NCBI GenBank assembly: GCA_937981765.1
Contig: CALJOM010000013.1
Span: forward strand, 17,157-81,156
From: an uncultured Bacteroidales bacterium
Lineage (GTDB): Bacteria > Bacteroidota > Bacteroidia > Bacteroidales > Salinivirgaceae
Direction: 5' to 3'
Length of the DNA stretch: 64,000 nucleotides
The notes beneath the pieces were generated by a model. That model was given only the letters and a program-made list of their open reading frames with translations, had not been told where the DNA came from and searched no databases. This document shows, piece by piece, positions 19,008 through 28,946 of the stretch. A program made the translations under genes and the position numbers. Within the stretch, counting starts at the first letter, position 1. Each line of letters starts with the position of its first letter.

Positions 19008-20453
19008 ATGTTTAACTATCGATTAATATTCAGGATCTTAGGCACACTACTGCTTTTTTTATCGCTTATTCTGGGAGTTGCAGCCCTGGTTTCATACCAA
19101 TACCAAAGCACCGACATTCATTCCTTCTTAATTAGTGGATTGATAACCTTTTCTCTAGGAATAATTCTGTGGGCTATCAACTCAAAATCGGCCTGGAAGC
19201 TAGAAAAACGCGATGCCTTTCTGCTGGTTTTGCTAAGTTGGGTAACATTTTCGTGGTTTGGCAGTTTACCATATCTTTTTCATACAAACTTTCAAAGCAT
19301 AACCAACTCTATTTTTGAGTCTGTGAGTGGATTCACAACTACCGGGATTTCATCGTTTGACGATATAGAATCGCTCCCCAAAGGAATTCTGTTTTGGCGT
19401 GCCCAAACCCAATGGATCGGAGGAATGGGATCCATTCTGTTTGCTTTTATAATACTCCCATTTCTTAATATTGGTGGAATTGAATCGTTCTCAACTGAAG
19501 GTTACGGAATTTCATTTCTGAAATTAACTCCAAAACTTAGCCAAACCATGTTGAGACTTTTAATGGTTTACGTTTTTCTTACTACGGCAGCTGCTATTCT
19601 CCTTTGGCATGCGGGGATGGATGGTTTTGATGCAATTTGTCATGCCATGTCGACAGTATCTACGGGTGGGTTTAGTACCAAAAATATGAACATTGCACAT
19701 TTTAACAACCCAACCATCGATTATATTATCATTGGTTTCATGTTTCTGTCGGGTGTAAACTATTCGTTGCTGTATTTATCCCTAATCCTGAAATTAAGAC
19801 CACTGTACAAAAACGAAGAGGTTATTTATTATGTAAGTTTTACACTATTTTTTGCGTTGTTGATTTTCTCAACCCTCCTGCCACATTCCAACAATTTGGA
19901 ACAAACTTTTAGAAATTCGGTTTTCACAGCACTATCTATCCTCACCACAACGGGATTTCTGAATACCGATCCCAACGTATGGCCAGTTATTATGCACAAT
20001 TTAGTGTTTTTAATGCTCTTTTTTGGGAGTTCCACGGGTACAACAACCGGAGGGCTCAAAATATATCGTATTGTTTCGATAGTTAAGAACACCTATTATG
20101 AAATGAAACGAGCACTTCATCCCAAAGCTGTTATACCGCTGAGAATCAACAAAAAGAACTTTAGCGAAGAAACCGTAAGCGAAATTATTCTTTTCGTTCT
20201 GCTTTTTATTGGAATTTATGCAATAGGAGTTGTAATGCTGGTTTTCGATAACATGGACTTCGAAACGGCTTTAGGATCATCGCTTACAGCGCTGTGTAAT
20301 GTTGGCCCAGGTATTGGAAAGGTAGTCAATCCGGCTGGTTATGCCAATGTTCCAATGTTCTCCAAATGGGTTTTGTCCCTTCTAATGCTAATAGGACGGC
20401 TCGAAATTTTTACAGTGCTAATTGTATTTACTCCCCAGTTCAGAAAACTATGA
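19008..20453 (+). CDS. trkH: Trk-type potassium channel subunit TrkH
   Basis: Membrane potassium translocation subunit of 481 residues, with about ten membrane segments. It shows the four pore-loop repeats of the Trk/Ktr/HKT superfamily: SGFTTTGISSF, MSTVSTGGFSTKN, LSILTTTGFLNTD and TALCNVGPGIGKV. These contain the selectivity-filter glycines. It works with the NAD-binding TrkA encoded just before it to import potassium. It converges on the minus-strand gene with only 5 bp between the stops, and no strong terminator was seen. Confidence 0.96.
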   Translation: MFNYRLIFRILGTLLLFLSLILGVAALVSYQYQSTDIHSFLISGLITFSLGIILWAINSKSAWKLEKRDAFLLVLLSWVTFSWFGSLPYLFHTNFQSITNSIFESVSGFTTTGISSFDDIESLPKGILFWRAQTQWIGGMGSILFAFIILPFLNIGGIESFSTEGYGISFLKLTPKLSQTMLRLLMVYVFLTTAAAILLWHAGMDGFDAICHAMSTVSTGGFSTKNMNIAHFNNPTIDYIIIGFMFLSGVNYSLLYLSLILKLRPLYKNEEVIYYVSFTLFFALLIFSTLLPHSNNLEQTFRNSVFTALSILTTTGFLNTDPNVWPVIMHNLVFLMLFFGSSTGTTTGGLKIYRIVSIVKNTYYEMKRALHPKAVIPLRINKKNFSEETVSEIILFVLLFIGIYAIGVVMLVFDNMDFETALGSSLTALCNVGPGIGKVVNPAGYANVPMFSKWVLSLLMLIGRLEIFTVLIVFTPQFRKL

Positions 20454-20458
20454 AACGG

Positions 20459-21763
20459 CTAAGTCTTGAGCCTTTTCTTTTTGGCTGCCGGGAATAGAAT
20501 ATTGTTTAGGATTAATCTATATCCCGGGGAGTTTGGATGAAGTTCCAGCCTTGTTGGAGGATCACCAACATAGTGACGATAATCTTCGGGATCGTGCCCA
20601 CCGTAAAAAGTCCAAAATCCCTCGCCATAGGTACTATGAATATATCTGGCTTCACCCAAAGCCTTATTTTCACCCATAATAATCACTTCCGGTTTAATCA
20701 ATTCTCTGTTAAATGCGGTTGCTTGCCCCATAAAACCACGAATAACCGTTTCGTGATTCTGAGTAAGCATCGTTGGAATCGGATCCCATTTAGCCGAAAA
20801 CTCAAAAAGTGTAAAATAGTCTTCGTTTTCCTGCACTCTTCTTGAGTTGGTTACATCAATATTGGAATGTTCATATTCTAATGGATTGAGCGATAGGGTG
20901 AAATTGGTAAATGCCAGACACTTGGAGTAGTCAAGTTTTTTATTCATATCCAGATCGTAAGGATCTCCGTCAAAAACTTCGTGACAAATGTCTATACCTT
21001 CGGCTGCCAGAGCAATATCAAATGTATCTGTAGCACTACACATGGCAAATAAAAATCCTCCCTGACGAATATATTCCTTAATAGTTTTTGCAACAGACAA
21101 TTTGAGTTCTGAAACCTTTTGAAATCCAAGCTTCTTGGCGTCTTCCTCTGAATTTTTTACTTGATTCCGATACCATGCTGTATGGCCGTAAGCTCCATAG
21201 AATTTGCCATATTGGCCTGTAAAGTCCTCATGATGTAAATGAAGCCAATCGTAATCTTTGAGACGTCCCTGAATGATTTCAGTATCATAAATCACGTCGT
21301 ATGGAACTTGAGCATAGGTAAGAACCAACGTTACGGCATCATCCCACGGAAGAGCATCCTTAGGGCTATAAACCGCAATTCGGGGAGCCTTTTCGAGCCG
21401 AATGGCATCCTGGTTTACATCGTTAGCCGAGATGGATGCAAGTAAGGATTGCTGCTGAGCATCGGATATTTTCTGATAACGAACGTTTCTGATCAAACAC
21501 TCATTCTCTATAAACTCTGCATATGGTAGCAGAAAACTTCCTCCCCGATAATTTAACAACCACCAACCCGACACATCGTTCTGCAACGCCCAATATACCA
21601 ATCCATAGGCCTTTAGATGGTCTGTTTGGGTATTATCCATAGGAATCAACAAATGGGCTCCAAAACTACGAAATGAAAGCACAAAAACAGCAAAGACAAT
21701 AATTGCAGTTTTTAGCTGAATTTTGCGCCCTATGGATGTTATTTTTCTTGCCTGAATAAACAT
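20459..21763 (-). CDS. Secreted GATase-like protein, often labelled asparagine synthetase B
   Basis: About 434 residues. I take the ATG at 21763 (MFIQARKITSIGRK), because the longer frame would overlap dnaB; it gives a basic N-terminus and a hydrophobic signal (AIIVFAVFVLSFRSFGA) before HLLIPMDNTQTDHLKAYG. I remember this Bacteroidota family under the name asparagine synthetase B, but I see no N-terminal Cys glutaminase and no ATP-pyrophosphatase SGGxDS motif, so that name is not supported. GFLFAMCSATDTFD may be a nucleophile elbow and FWTFYGGHDPEDYRH a catalytic-His region, suggesting a class I amidotransferase-like fold; that is inference. The N-terminal export signal argues for a role outside the cytoplasm. 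Confidence 0.65.
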   Translation of the reverse strand: MFIQARKITSIGRKIQLKTAIIVFAVFVLSFRSFGAHLLIPMDNTQTDHLKAYGLVYWALQNDVSGWWLLNYRGGSFLLPYAEFIENECLIRNVRYQKISDAQQQSLLASISANDVNQDAIRLEKAPRIAVYSPKDALPWDDAVTLVLTYAQVPYDVIYDTEIIQGRLKDYDWLHLHHEDFTGQYGKFYGAYGHTAWYRNQVKNSEEDAKKLGFQKVSELKLSVAKTIKEYIRQGGFLFAMCSATDTFDIALAAEGIDICHEVFDGDPYDLDMNKKLDYSKCLAFTNFTLSLNPLEYEHSNIDVTNSRRVQENEDYFTLFEFSAKWDPIPTMLTQNHETVIRGFMGQATAFNRELIKPEVIIMGENKALGEARYIHSTYGEGFWTFYGGHDPEDYRHYVGDPPTRLELHPNSPGYRLILNNILFPAAKKKRLKT

Positions 21764-21842
21764 ATCTGCCACTTTTTTGTAACCTACCTTTAGGTAACGT
21801 TCGAAAATTATTTTTGTTTCACATCGTTTCTCTTGAAGGCTT

Positions 21843-23375
21843 TTAGTAAGGAAAATCGTCGGTATCGTCAGGTAACATGTGAGAATCATTGATTTTGCCA
21901 GAGAGGTCCTCAAGATTAATAGATTCGATATCATCATTCATTCTGGAAGGTATTACCATGGCTTCACGTATCATATTGGTATGGGGTGCGGGAAGACCGT
22001 TAGTAGCCGGATTACTGAATCGGGCAAACGATGCTTCAAAATCGAGAACTACGTCGCCAATAGAACCATTTCGGTGTTTTGCAACAATAATTTCGGCTTT
22101 TCCTTCGGCGGGTGTGTCGCCATCGGATAATGTGTCAAGCTTATAGTAACTGGGTCGGTGGATGAATATAACAATGTCGGCATCTTGTTCTATAGAGCCC
22201 GATTCCCTCAGGTCTGACAGCTGAGGGCGCTTGCTCCCCGAACGGCTTTCTACAGAACGGTTTAATTGCGACAAGGCTATAATTGGAATATTGAGCTCCT
22301 TGGCCAAAGCTTTCAAGGAGCGTGAAATGGAAGCAACTTCCTGTTCCCGACTTGCTGCGGCGGGCCCACTCATTAACTGAAGATAGTCAATAATTACTAA
22401 CTCAACCTTTTGCTCGGCTACTAAACGGCGACATTTGGCACGCAATTCGGTAACTGGAATCCCGGCGGTGTCGTCGATAAAAAGTTTTATTTTGGTCAAT
22501 CTGGGTAGAGTTTGTTCCAATCGTTGCCATTCCCAGCCCTCCAGCTTTCCTGAACGGAGCTTTTCGGCACTTATTTCACACTCCATGGCTATTAAGCGAT
22601 TAGCCAACTGACCCGACGACATTTCCAACGAAAAGAAAGCCACCGCTCGTTGATGATCTACCACTGCATTACGGGCCATGCTAAGCACAAAGGCGGTTTT
22701 CCCCATCGATGGTCGTGCAGCGATAATTATCAAATCGGATGGTTGCCATCCGTTGGTCATCCGATCCAGGGCATTGAACCCTGATGGAACGCCAGTAAGC
22801 CCATCCGGACGTTTTGCATTTTCTTCAATTTGTTTGAGCGTTTCAGAAATTACCTGTCCCAAGGGCACTACGTTCTTTTTTATATTCCCTTCGGTTACCT
22901 TAAAGATTTCATTCTCACTGAAATCTATCAAATCAACAACGTCGATGGTTTCGTCGAAGGCTTGCCTTTGTATTTCTCCTGCAACTTTTATCAATTCACG
23001 CTTAATAAATTTCTGGGCAACAATCTTTGCATTGTACTCCAAAAAAGCAGCACTTCCAACCTTGGCTGTTAACTGTGCCACATAATGCCTTCCTCCCACT
23101 TCATCGAGAGTTCCCAACTTCTGGAGCTTATCGGATACCGAAATAATGTTAATAGGAGCTCCTTCGTTAAACAGATCAACAATAGCACTAAAGATTTTAG
23201 AACACTCCGGTGTGTAGAAACTTTCGGTACGTAAAATTTCTATTACATCGGTTACGCCATCCTGCCCTAACATGAGGGCACCAATTACCGCCTCTTCCAG
23301 TTCACGATCGTGTGGAAGCACTCTTCCCACCTCCAAAATATCCATTGGAGCGGGCTTCGATGTCCTCTTAGCCAT
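21843..23375 (-). CDS. dnaB: Replicative DNA helicase DnaB
   Basis: Hexameric 5'-3' helicase of the replication fork, 510 residues. The N-terminal primase-interaction domain begins PHDRELEEAVIGALMLGQDG. The RecA-like motor has Walker A ARPSMGKTAFVLSMA, Walker B VELVIIDYLQLMSG, and the sensor region IPIIALSQLNRSVESRSGSK followed by RPQLSDLRESGSIEQDADIV. There is no intein or insertion. It has its own promoter and is followed by the GATase-like gene after 79 bp. Confidence 0.97.
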   Translation of the reverse strand: MAKRTSKPAPMDILEVGRVLPHDRELEEAVIGALMLGQDGVTDVIEILRTESFYTPECSKIFSAIVDLFNEGAPINIISVSDKLQKLGTLDEVGGRHYVAQLTAKVGSAAFLEYNAKIVAQKFIKRELIKVAGEIQRQAFDETIDVVDLIDFSENEIFKVTEGNIKKNVVPLGQVISETLKQIEENAKRPDGLTGVPSGFNALDRMTNGWQPSDLIIIAARPSMGKTAFVLSMARNAVVDHQRAVAFFSLEMSSGQLANRLIAMECEISAEKLRSGKLEGWEWQRLEQTLPRLTKIKLFIDDTAGIPVTELRAKCRRLVAEQKVELVIIDYLQLMSGPAAASREQEVASISRSLKALAKELNIPIIALSQLNRSVESRSGSKRPQLSDLRESGSIEQDADIVIFIHRPSYYKLDTLSDGDTPAEGKAEIIVAKHRNGSIGDVVLDFEASFARFSNPATNGLPAPHTNMIREAMVIPSRMNDDIESINLEDLSGKINDSHMLPDDTDDFPY

Positions 23376-23411
23376 AATTATGTGTGATTTACAACGTTGC
23401 TTGCTAATTTA

Positions 23412-23442
23412 CAAATATATATTTTTAGCCCCCAAGGTGCAA
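23412..23442 (-). promoter_or_regulatory. Promoter of dnaB
   Basis: On the minus strand a TTG (23440-23442) is followed after 20 bp by TATATTTG (23412-23419), a good match to the Bacteroidota -33/-7 pattern TTTG-n19-21-TAnnTTTG. Transcription would begin about 30 bp before the ATG at 23375. Confidence 0.65.
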
Positions 23443-23479
23443 CTAAACAATAGGCAAGTTATTAACAAAAACTCAAGTG

Positions 23480-23516
23480 CTATAAACCCGACAATGGATT
23501 TTTGCCGGGTTTATAG
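23480..23516 (-). terminator. Hairpin after pnp
   Basis: CTATAAACCCG (23480-23490) pairs perfectly with CGGGTTTATAG (23506-23516). It begins about 22 bp past the pnp stop. A T-run is absent directly after the stem, though GTTTTTGTT follows a few bases later, so efficiency is uncertain. Confidence 0.6.
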
Positions 23517-23538
23517 GTTATCATTTATCGGGCAATTT

Positions 23539-25647
23539 CTATTTTGCCTCGGGTTTGGGTAGTAAAACTTTCCGTGATAGTTTTAGTTTGCCGTTCTCAT
23601 CAATATCGAGGAGTTTAACCTCAATGGTGTCTCCAACCTTCAACACCTCTTCTACTTTATTTAACCGCCTCCACTCTATTTCAGAAATGTGAAGCAATCC
23701 GTCGCGGTTTGGCATAATTTCTACAAAGGCTCCATAGGACTGGATTGACTTAACCTTTCCTTTATAGACCTTGCCTATTTCGGGTATTCCGGCCACTTCC
23801 TTAATCCGAACAACAGCTGCCTCTAAATCGCTTCCATTAAAGGCCGCAATCTCAACCACGCCGGTATTGTCAATTTCTTCAATAGTAATAATGGTATTGG
23901 TAGAACTTTGGATCTCCTGAATTACTTTGCCTCCGGTGCCAATAATAGCTCCAATGGAGTCTTTCGGAACCATCATTTGCACAATTCGTGGCGCATGCGG
24001 TTTAAAGTCTGGACGTGGTTCAGGAATCACTTCGAGCATTTTATTAAGAATGTGCATTCTGCCTCGTTTTGCCTGAGCCAATGCTTGCTCTAGAATTTCG
24101 TAGCGTAACCCGTCTATTTTTATGTCCATTTGGGTTGCTGTTACTCCATTAATTGTTCCTGCAACTTTAAAGTCCATATCTCCCAGATGGTCTTCATCCC
24201 CTAAAATATCGCTCAGTACGGCATATTTTTCACCATCGGTGATTAATCCCATGGCTATACCGCTTACGGGTTTTGTAATTTTTACACCGGCATCCATAAG
24301 CGCTAATGTTCCGGCACATACTGTGGCCATTGAACTGGATCCATTCGATTCGAGGATGTCGGAAACTATTCGAAGGGTGTATGGGAAGTCACCATTTGGA
24401 ATTACTGGTTTCAAGGCTCTGTAGGCCAAATTTCCGTGGCCAATTTCGCGACGGCTCACGCCGCGTGATGGTTTAGCCTCGCCGGTGGAATATGGCGGAA
24501 AATTGTAGTGTAGCAAAAATTTGTCAAATCCTTTGCGAGTAACCTCATCAACAAGTTTGTTGTCGAGCTTAGTTCCGAGTGTAACCGTAGTAAGCGACTG
24601 AGTTTCACCGCGGGTGAAAATAGCTGAGCCATGTGCTGAAGGCAGATAGTCAACTTCTCCCCATATCGGGCGTATTTCGTCGAGTTTTCGGCCGTCAAGA
24701 CGCGTGCGTTCATTTAAAATGCAGTCGCGAACGGCTTTTTTAAGAACGTCATGAAAATATCGATTTACCAACGTTTCGTTAATTTCTGCGTCTTCCGGGA
24801 ATTGAGCCAAAAATTCTTGTTTAATGGCTTCAAAAGATTCGTTTCGCTCTTTTTTAACTGGATTTCCTTTCTTAGCTATATCGTAAGCCTTTTGATAGCA
24901 TTCGTCAAAGATTTTTTTGCGCAGTTCCTCGTCGTTCTGTTCATGGCAATATTGGCGTTTTACTATGCCGAGTTCTTTTGCCATTTCCATCTGCACGAGA
25001 CAATGTTTTTTTATCTCCTCATGGGCAATTTTCAGAGCGGTAAGCATATCGGCCTCATCAACCTCTTTCATCTCTCCTTCCACCATAAGAATATTGTCGT
25101 ACGTGGCACCAACCATAAGGTCGATATCAGCATTTTCGAGCTCCGGCATATTGGGGTTAATCATATAGTTGCCGTTAATTCTGGCCACCCGGCATTCGGA
25201 AATTGGACCATGGAATGGGATATCGCTAACCGAAATGGCAGCCGAGGCTGCTAATCCAGCAAAAGCATCGGGAAGCACATCTTTTTCGGCGCTGATAAGT
25301 TCTACAGTAACAAATGTTTCAGCATGGTAATCGTCGGGGAAGAGTGGTCTTAAGGCACGGTCAACCAATCGGGCTATTAGAATTTCGTTATCGCCGGGCT
25401 TGCCTTCTCTGCGGAGAAATCCGCCGGGGAACTTGCCTGCTGCTGAGAATTTTTCTCGATATTCTACCGACAAAGGCATAAAGTCAACATCTTCCTTGGC
25501 TTCTTGAGCGGAAACCACAGTTGCCAGAAGCATTGTTTTTCCAACTTTTAACACTACTGAACCATCGGCTTGTTTTGCCAATTTGCCGGTTTCAAGAATT
25601 ATTTCGCGTCCATCGGGGAGGACTATAGTTTTTTGAAGAATTTTCAT
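23539..25647 (-). CDS. pnp: Polyribonucleotide nucleotidyltransferase (PNPase)
   Basis: Phosphorolytic 3'-5' exoribonuclease, 702 residues. Two RNase PH-like domains carry [20 protein letters not shown] and [20 protein letters not shown]; the second also has [20 protein letters not shown] and the acidic site [21 protein letters not shown] domain ([19 protein letters not shown]) and an S1 domain ([20 protein letters not shown]) follow at the C-terminus. The order rpsO then pnp is widely conserved. A terminator separates the two genes and a structured leader precedes pnp, so expression may be controlled at the RNA level. Confidence 0.97.
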   Translation of the reverse strand: MKILQKTIVLPDGREIILETGKLAKQADGSVVLKVGKTMLLATVVSAQEAKEDVDFMPLSVEYREKFSAAGKFPGGFLRREGKPGDNEILIARLVDRALRPLFPDDYHAETFVTVELISAEKDVLPDAFAGLAASAAISVSDIPFHGPISECRVARINGNYMINPNMPELENADIDLMVGATYDNILMVEGEMKEVDEADMLTALKIAHEEIKKHCLVQMEMAKELGIVKRQYCHEQNDEELRKKIFDECYQKAYDIAKKGNPVKKERNESFEAIKQEFLAQFPEDAEINETLVNRYFHDVLKKAVRDCILNERTRLDGRKLDEIRPIWGEVDYLPSAHGSAIFTRGETQSLTTVTLGTKLDNKLVDEVTRKGFDKFLLHYNFPPYSTGEAKPSRGVSRREIGHGNLAYRALKPVIPNGDFPYTLRIVSDILESNGSSSMATVCAGTLALMDAGVKITKPVSGIAMGLITDGEKYAVLSDILGDEDHLGDMDFKVAGTINGVTATQMDIKIDGLRYEILEQALAQAKRGRMHILNKMLEVIPEPRPDFKPHAPRIVQMMVPKDSIGAIIGTGGKVIQEIQSSTNTIITIEEIDNTGVVEIAAFNGSDLEAAVVRIKEVAGIPEIGKVYKGKVKSIQSYGAFVEIMPNRDGLLHISEIEWRRLNKVEEVLKVGDTIEVKLLDIDENGKLKLSRKVLLPKPEAK

Positions 25648-25755
25648 GGGTAAAAATTTAGTGGTTTTTTATTTATTGCCTCGATGAGTGAATTTCCAAG
25701 GCTTGCCATCAAGGTCGATTGTTTATTCTGACGATATTTTTACAATCTCGATATA

Positions 25756-25832
25756 ACTTTCCGTAGGTAAGCTGCCGATTCTCAATCCTTTACAGGTTGT
25801 TCCGGGATGTAACCTGCCGTATTCCGGAAAGT
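25756..25832 (-). promoter_or_regulatory. Structured leader upstream of pnp
   Basis: On the minus strand ACTTTCCG (from 25832) can pair with CGGAAAGT (to 25756), closing a 77-nt region. Inside, CAGGTT and AACCTG (25793-25798 and 25811-25816) form a second helix. The region lies between the rpsO terminator and the pnp start and encodes no ORF. In E. coli the pnp leader is folded, cut by RNase III and used in autoregulation; a similar role here is only an analogy. No known riboswitch class was recognised. Confidence 0.45.
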
Positions 25833-25836
25833 ATAA

Positions 25837-25862
25837 AAAAAGGCAATTTGCATTGCCTTTTT
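25837..25862 (-). terminator. Intrinsic terminator of rpsO
   Basis: An 11-bp stem (25837-25847 with 25852-25862, core AAGGCAAT/ATTGCCTT) with a 4-base loop starts 2 bp past the rpsO stop and is followed by a T-run on the minus strand. Confidence 0.85.
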
Positions 25863-25863
25863 C

Positions 25864-26133
25864 TTACTTACGCAGATTCAGCTCTTTAATTAACTGACGA
25901 TATTTTTCAATATCTTTTCTCTTTAGATAGTCAAGCAACCTACGTCTTTTACCTACAAGGATTAAAAGAGCTCGCTGCGTATTAAAATCTTTTTTATGCA
26001 CTTTTAGGTGCTCGGTCAGGTGCGAAATGCGATGGGTAAACAATGCAATCTGTGCTTCTGTTGAGCCAGTGTCGTTCGCATTTTTGCCATGTTTTGAAAA
26101 AATCTCGGTTTTCACCTCTTTTGTTAGATACAT
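25864..26133 (-). CDS. rpsO: 30S ribosomal protein S15
   Basis: Primary 16S rRNA-binding protein of the small-subunit platform. It has 89 residues, the standard length, with the conserved NDTGSTEAQIALFTHRISHL in the centre and GKRRRLLDYLKRKDIEKYRQ near the C-terminus. It is a single gene with a -7 box 42 bp upstream and a strong terminator right after the stop. Confidence 0.98.
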   Translation of the reverse strand: MYLTKEVKTEIFSKHGKNANDTGSTEAQIALFTHRISHLTEHLKVHKKDFNTQRALLILVGKRRRLLDYLKRKDIEKYRQLIKELNLRK

Positions 26134-26174
26134 ACTATACCCGGTTTAAAAATTTTTCTATCTATTTTGAGCTG

Positions 26175-26182
26175 CAAAGATA
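26175..26182 (-). promoter_or_regulatory. -7 box of rpsO
   Basis: The minus strand reads TATCTTTG, a strong match to TAnnTTTG, 42 bp before the rpsO ATG. A TTG about 23 bp further upstream may be the -33 element. Confidence 0.65.
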
Positions 26183-26288
26183 GCTAAAAAATATTGAACA
26201 CATTTCAATTTTGAAAAAAAATATTGCCGGCCAACTCATTTTTTTGTTCACTTAGCCAAATCCCTTGAATAGACAATGTATTTGGAAG

Positions 26289-26849
26289 CTATTTTAATTT
26301 GTCGGGATTATTTTTAATGTAATCCGCCCAACTATTGTTTTTTGGTTTTTGAAATGGTAAAGATGACTGATAAAAGTGACAAACAGCAACGGCTAATCCA
26401 TCGGTAGCGTCAAAAAACGTGGGTTCATTTTCCAGATTAAACATTCTCGACAGCATTGCAGCAACCTGTTCTTTGGATGCGTTTCCGTTTCCGGTTATTG
26501 ATTGTTTAACTTTCAACGGCGCATATTCAAAAATTGGAATTTTATAGCCTAGGGCTGCGGCCATTGTAACCCCTTGAGCGCGCCCCAATTTTAGCATCGA
26601 CTGAACATTTTTACCATAAAAGGGAGCTTCAATTGCCATTTCATCCGGAGTGTATTGCTCCACCAACATTTTGGTTCGATCGTAAATGTAGGAAAGTTTA
26701 AGGTAATGATTATCGAATTTCCGAAGGTCAACCACGCCGATACTGAGGAGCTTTAGGTTAACCGTTGTGGCGTCGATTAGTCCGTAGCCCATGATGTTTG
26801 TTCCGGGATCAACGCCCAGGATTATTCGTGTCGGCGTGGGTTGAACCAT
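26289..26849 (-). CDS. ruvC: Holliday junction resolvase RuvC
   Basis: Endonuclease that cuts Holliday junctions after RuvAB branch migration. The start at the ATG 26847-26849 gives MVQPTPTRIILGVDPGTN; a longer frame would overlap serS. Four acidic active-site residues are present: D in GVDPGTN, E in MAIEAPFYGKN, and the pair in the C-terminal FDATDGLAVAVCHFY. The length of 186 residues is typical. It begins 1 bp after the serS stop, so the two are co-transcribed. Confidence 0.95.
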   Translation of the reverse strand: MVQPTPTRIILGVDPGTNIMGYGLIDATTVNLKLLSIGVVDLRKFDNHYLKLSYIYDRTKMLVEQYTPDEMAIEAPFYGKNVQSMLKLGRAQGVTMAAALGYKIPIFEYAPLKVKQSITGNGNASKEQVAAMLSRMFNLENEPTFFDATDGLAVAVCHFYQSSLPFQKPKNNSWADYIKNNPDKLK

Positions 26850-26850
26850 A

Positions 26851-28125
26851 TTAATCGATAATTTCAAAAGCTGTGTAAGGAACAAGCACCTGAGGTATTT
26901 TTATTCCTTTCGGGGTTTGGTTGTTTTCAAGCAATGCGGCTACTATTCTTGGCAAGGCAAGGGCACTTCCGTTTAATGTGTGGGCAAGATTTGTTTTTTT
27001 GGTTTCGCTATCGCGATAGCGGCATTTCAGCCTGTTAGCCTGATAGCTTTCAAAATTCGATACGGAACTAACTTCAAGCCATCGCTGCTGGGCTGCCGAC
27101 CACACTTCAAAGTCGTAGGTGAGTGCAGAAGTAAAGCTCATATCGCCACCACATAATTTGATAATGCGGTAGGGTAAATCGAGTTTCACTACTAAACTCT
27201 CCACATAGGAAACCATTTCCTCGAGGACCTCATACGATTTTTCAGGATGAGCAATGCATACAATTTCAACTTTATCGAATTGATGCAAGCGATTTAACCC
27301 TCGAACATCCTTTCCGTACGAACCGGCTTCCCGACGGAAACATGGCGTGTAGGCCGTGTTTTTAATGGGTAGTTCTTTTTCGTCGATAATTACATCGCGG
27401 TAAATGTTAGTAACCGGAACTTCGGCTGTTGGCGCAAGATATAAGTTATCGAGCTGCACATGATACATTTGCCCTTCTTTATCCGGTAACTGGCCAGTTC
27501 CAAAACCGCTCTCTTCGTTTACAAGAATCGGTGGTTGCACTTCAAGAAATCCCTGTTTCGAGGCTTCATCTAGGAAGAAGTTTATCAAAGCGCGCTGTAG
27601 TTTTGCGCCTTTACCTTTATAAACCGGAAATCCGGCTCCTGTAACTTTTACTCCAAGCTCAAAATCGATAATATCAAACTTTCGTGCCAAATCCCAGTGT
27701 GGTAGCGCCTCCGAAGGCAAGGCAACCAAGTCTCCTCCCGTACGCACTACCTGATTGTCGTCAGCACTTTTGCCCTCGGGGACAGAAATGTGTGGCACAT
27801 TGGGGACTTGCACTAAAAGTTTCTCAAGAGCCAGTTCAACCTCTTTTAGTTTCTCGTCTAAGCGTCGGATGTCTTCTTTGAGATCGGCTGTTTTCATTTT
27901 TAGCCGATCCACGTCTTCCCTTTTCCCCTCGCGAAACAGGTCTCCGATTCGTTTAGATATTTGGTTTAACTCGGCTTGTGAATCGTCGAGATTTTTTTGT
28001 GTATTCCGACGATAGTTATCTAGCTCAATGATTTCTTTCAGAATTGCCGTGTTTTGAAAGTTCTTCTTTTTGAGTCCGGCTTCAACTTGTTCGAAATTAT
28101 CGCGTATTTGTTTTATAGTAAGCAT
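26851..28125 (-). CDS. serS: Seryl-tRNA synthetase
   Basis: Class II synthetase that charges tRNA-Ser, 424 residues. The N-terminal coiled-coil arm (about 1-105, for instance LKTADLKEDIRRLDEKLKEV in essence) reaches the long variable arm of tRNA-Ser. The catalytic core shows motif 2 around TPCFRREAGSYGKDVRGLNR and motif 3 in LNGSALALPRIVAALLENNQ. Intact. It starts 12 bp after the SDR gene and is followed directly by ruvC. Confidence 0.97.
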   Translation of the reverse strand: MLTIKQIRDNFEQVEAGLKKKNFQNTAILKEIIELDNYRRNTQKNLDDSQAELNQISKRIGDLFREGKREDVDRLKMKTADLKEDIRRLDEKLKEVELALEKLLVQVPNVPHISVPEGKSADDNQVVRTGGDLVALPSEALPHWDLARKFDIIDFELGVKVTGAGFPVYKGKGAKLQRALINFFLDEASKQGFLEVQPPILVNEESGFGTGQLPDKEGQMYHVQLDNLYLAPTAEVPVTNIYRDVIIDEKELPIKNTAYTPCFRREAGSYGKDVRGLNRLHQFDKVEIVCIAHPEKSYEVLEEMVSYVESLVVKLDLPYRIIKLCGGDMSFTSALTYDFEVWSAAQQRWLEVSSVSNFESYQANRLKCRYRDSETKKTNLAHTLNGSALALPRIVAALLENNQTPKGIKIPQVLVPYTAFEIID

Positions 28126-28137
28126 AAGGATGAATGT

Positions 28138-28935
28138 TTATGTAGGATTGATTTTTGTTACAATTTTAAAAAATAAACTGGGGAAAAACCGTTTGATGTG
28201 AACCGTAAGCAGTTCTTTTCCACCGATTAAAACTTCGGGTTTGCGTTTTTTAATGGCCTTGAGATAAATTCTAGCGCACTTTTCGGCCGATATTCCTTCT
28301 GCTTGCCCGGGATCGAGTTTTCTATAGGGCTTGCCATCGGAGGTTAGTGCATGAAACGAAATGTTGGTATTTATTCTTCCGGGGTAAGCAATGGTTACGC
28401 TGATGTTATAGGGTAGTGTTTCAATTCGCAAGGTTTCGAAAAATCCCTGAATGGCATGCTTTGCAGATGCGTAGGCAGACCGCAGCGGGAATCCGAATTT
28501 GCCGGAAATACTGCTGGTGGCCGCAATAAATCCTTCTCCGGCTTTCAGCATGGAGGGTAAAACTGTTTTGGTAATAATCACATACGAGAAAAAATCGATC
28601 TCCATGATTTTTCGGTGCAATTCCACCGATGTCTCAACTATCAGAGAACGCTGACTAATTCCCCCGTTGTTTATCAACAAATAAGGTGTTCCGAATTTTT
28701 CAAGAGCAAAAGAGGCTGATTGCTGAACTTCGTCGGGATTAGCCAAATCGAAAACAAGAGAATGGCATATGGATGTATTTTGAAGACATTCCTGCCTAAC
28801 CTTCTCCAGCCCTTCTGCATCGTTGGATGCCAAAACCAGATGTGCGCCTTCCCTGGATAACTGAAGCGCCAGTTCGCGCCCAATTCCTGATGAGGCTCCT
28901 GTAATCCAACACAATTTATCTTTGAACGTTGTCAT
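28138..28935 (-). CDS. SDR family oxidoreductase
   Basis: Classical short-chain dehydrogenase of 265 residues. It has the cofactor motif TGASSGIGRELALQLSREGA, LLINNGGIS (NNAG equivalent with the last Ala replaced by Gly), catalytic Ser in ATSSISGKFG and the YASAK pair in SAYASAKHAIQGF. The C-terminus is hydrophobic and basic (FFPSLFFKIVTKI), as in membrane-associated members such as the human DHRS7 type. Substrate unknown. It lies between abgT-like and serS genes, 11 bp from the former, in one probable transcript. Confidence 0.9.
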   Translation of the reverse strand: MTTFKDKLCWITGASSGIGRELALQLSREGAHLVLASNDAEGLEKVRQECLQNTSICHSLVFDLANPDEVQQSASFALEKFGTPYLLINNGGISQRSLIVETSVELHRKIMEIDFFSYVIITKTVLPSMLKAGEGFIAATSSISGKFGFPLRSAYASAKHAIQGFFETLRIETLPYNISVTIAYPGRINTNISFHALTSDGKPYRKLDPGQAEGISAEKCARIYLKAIKKRKPEVLIGGKELLTVHIKRFFPSLFFKIVTKINPT

Positions 28936-28946
28936 ACTCTAGGTAA

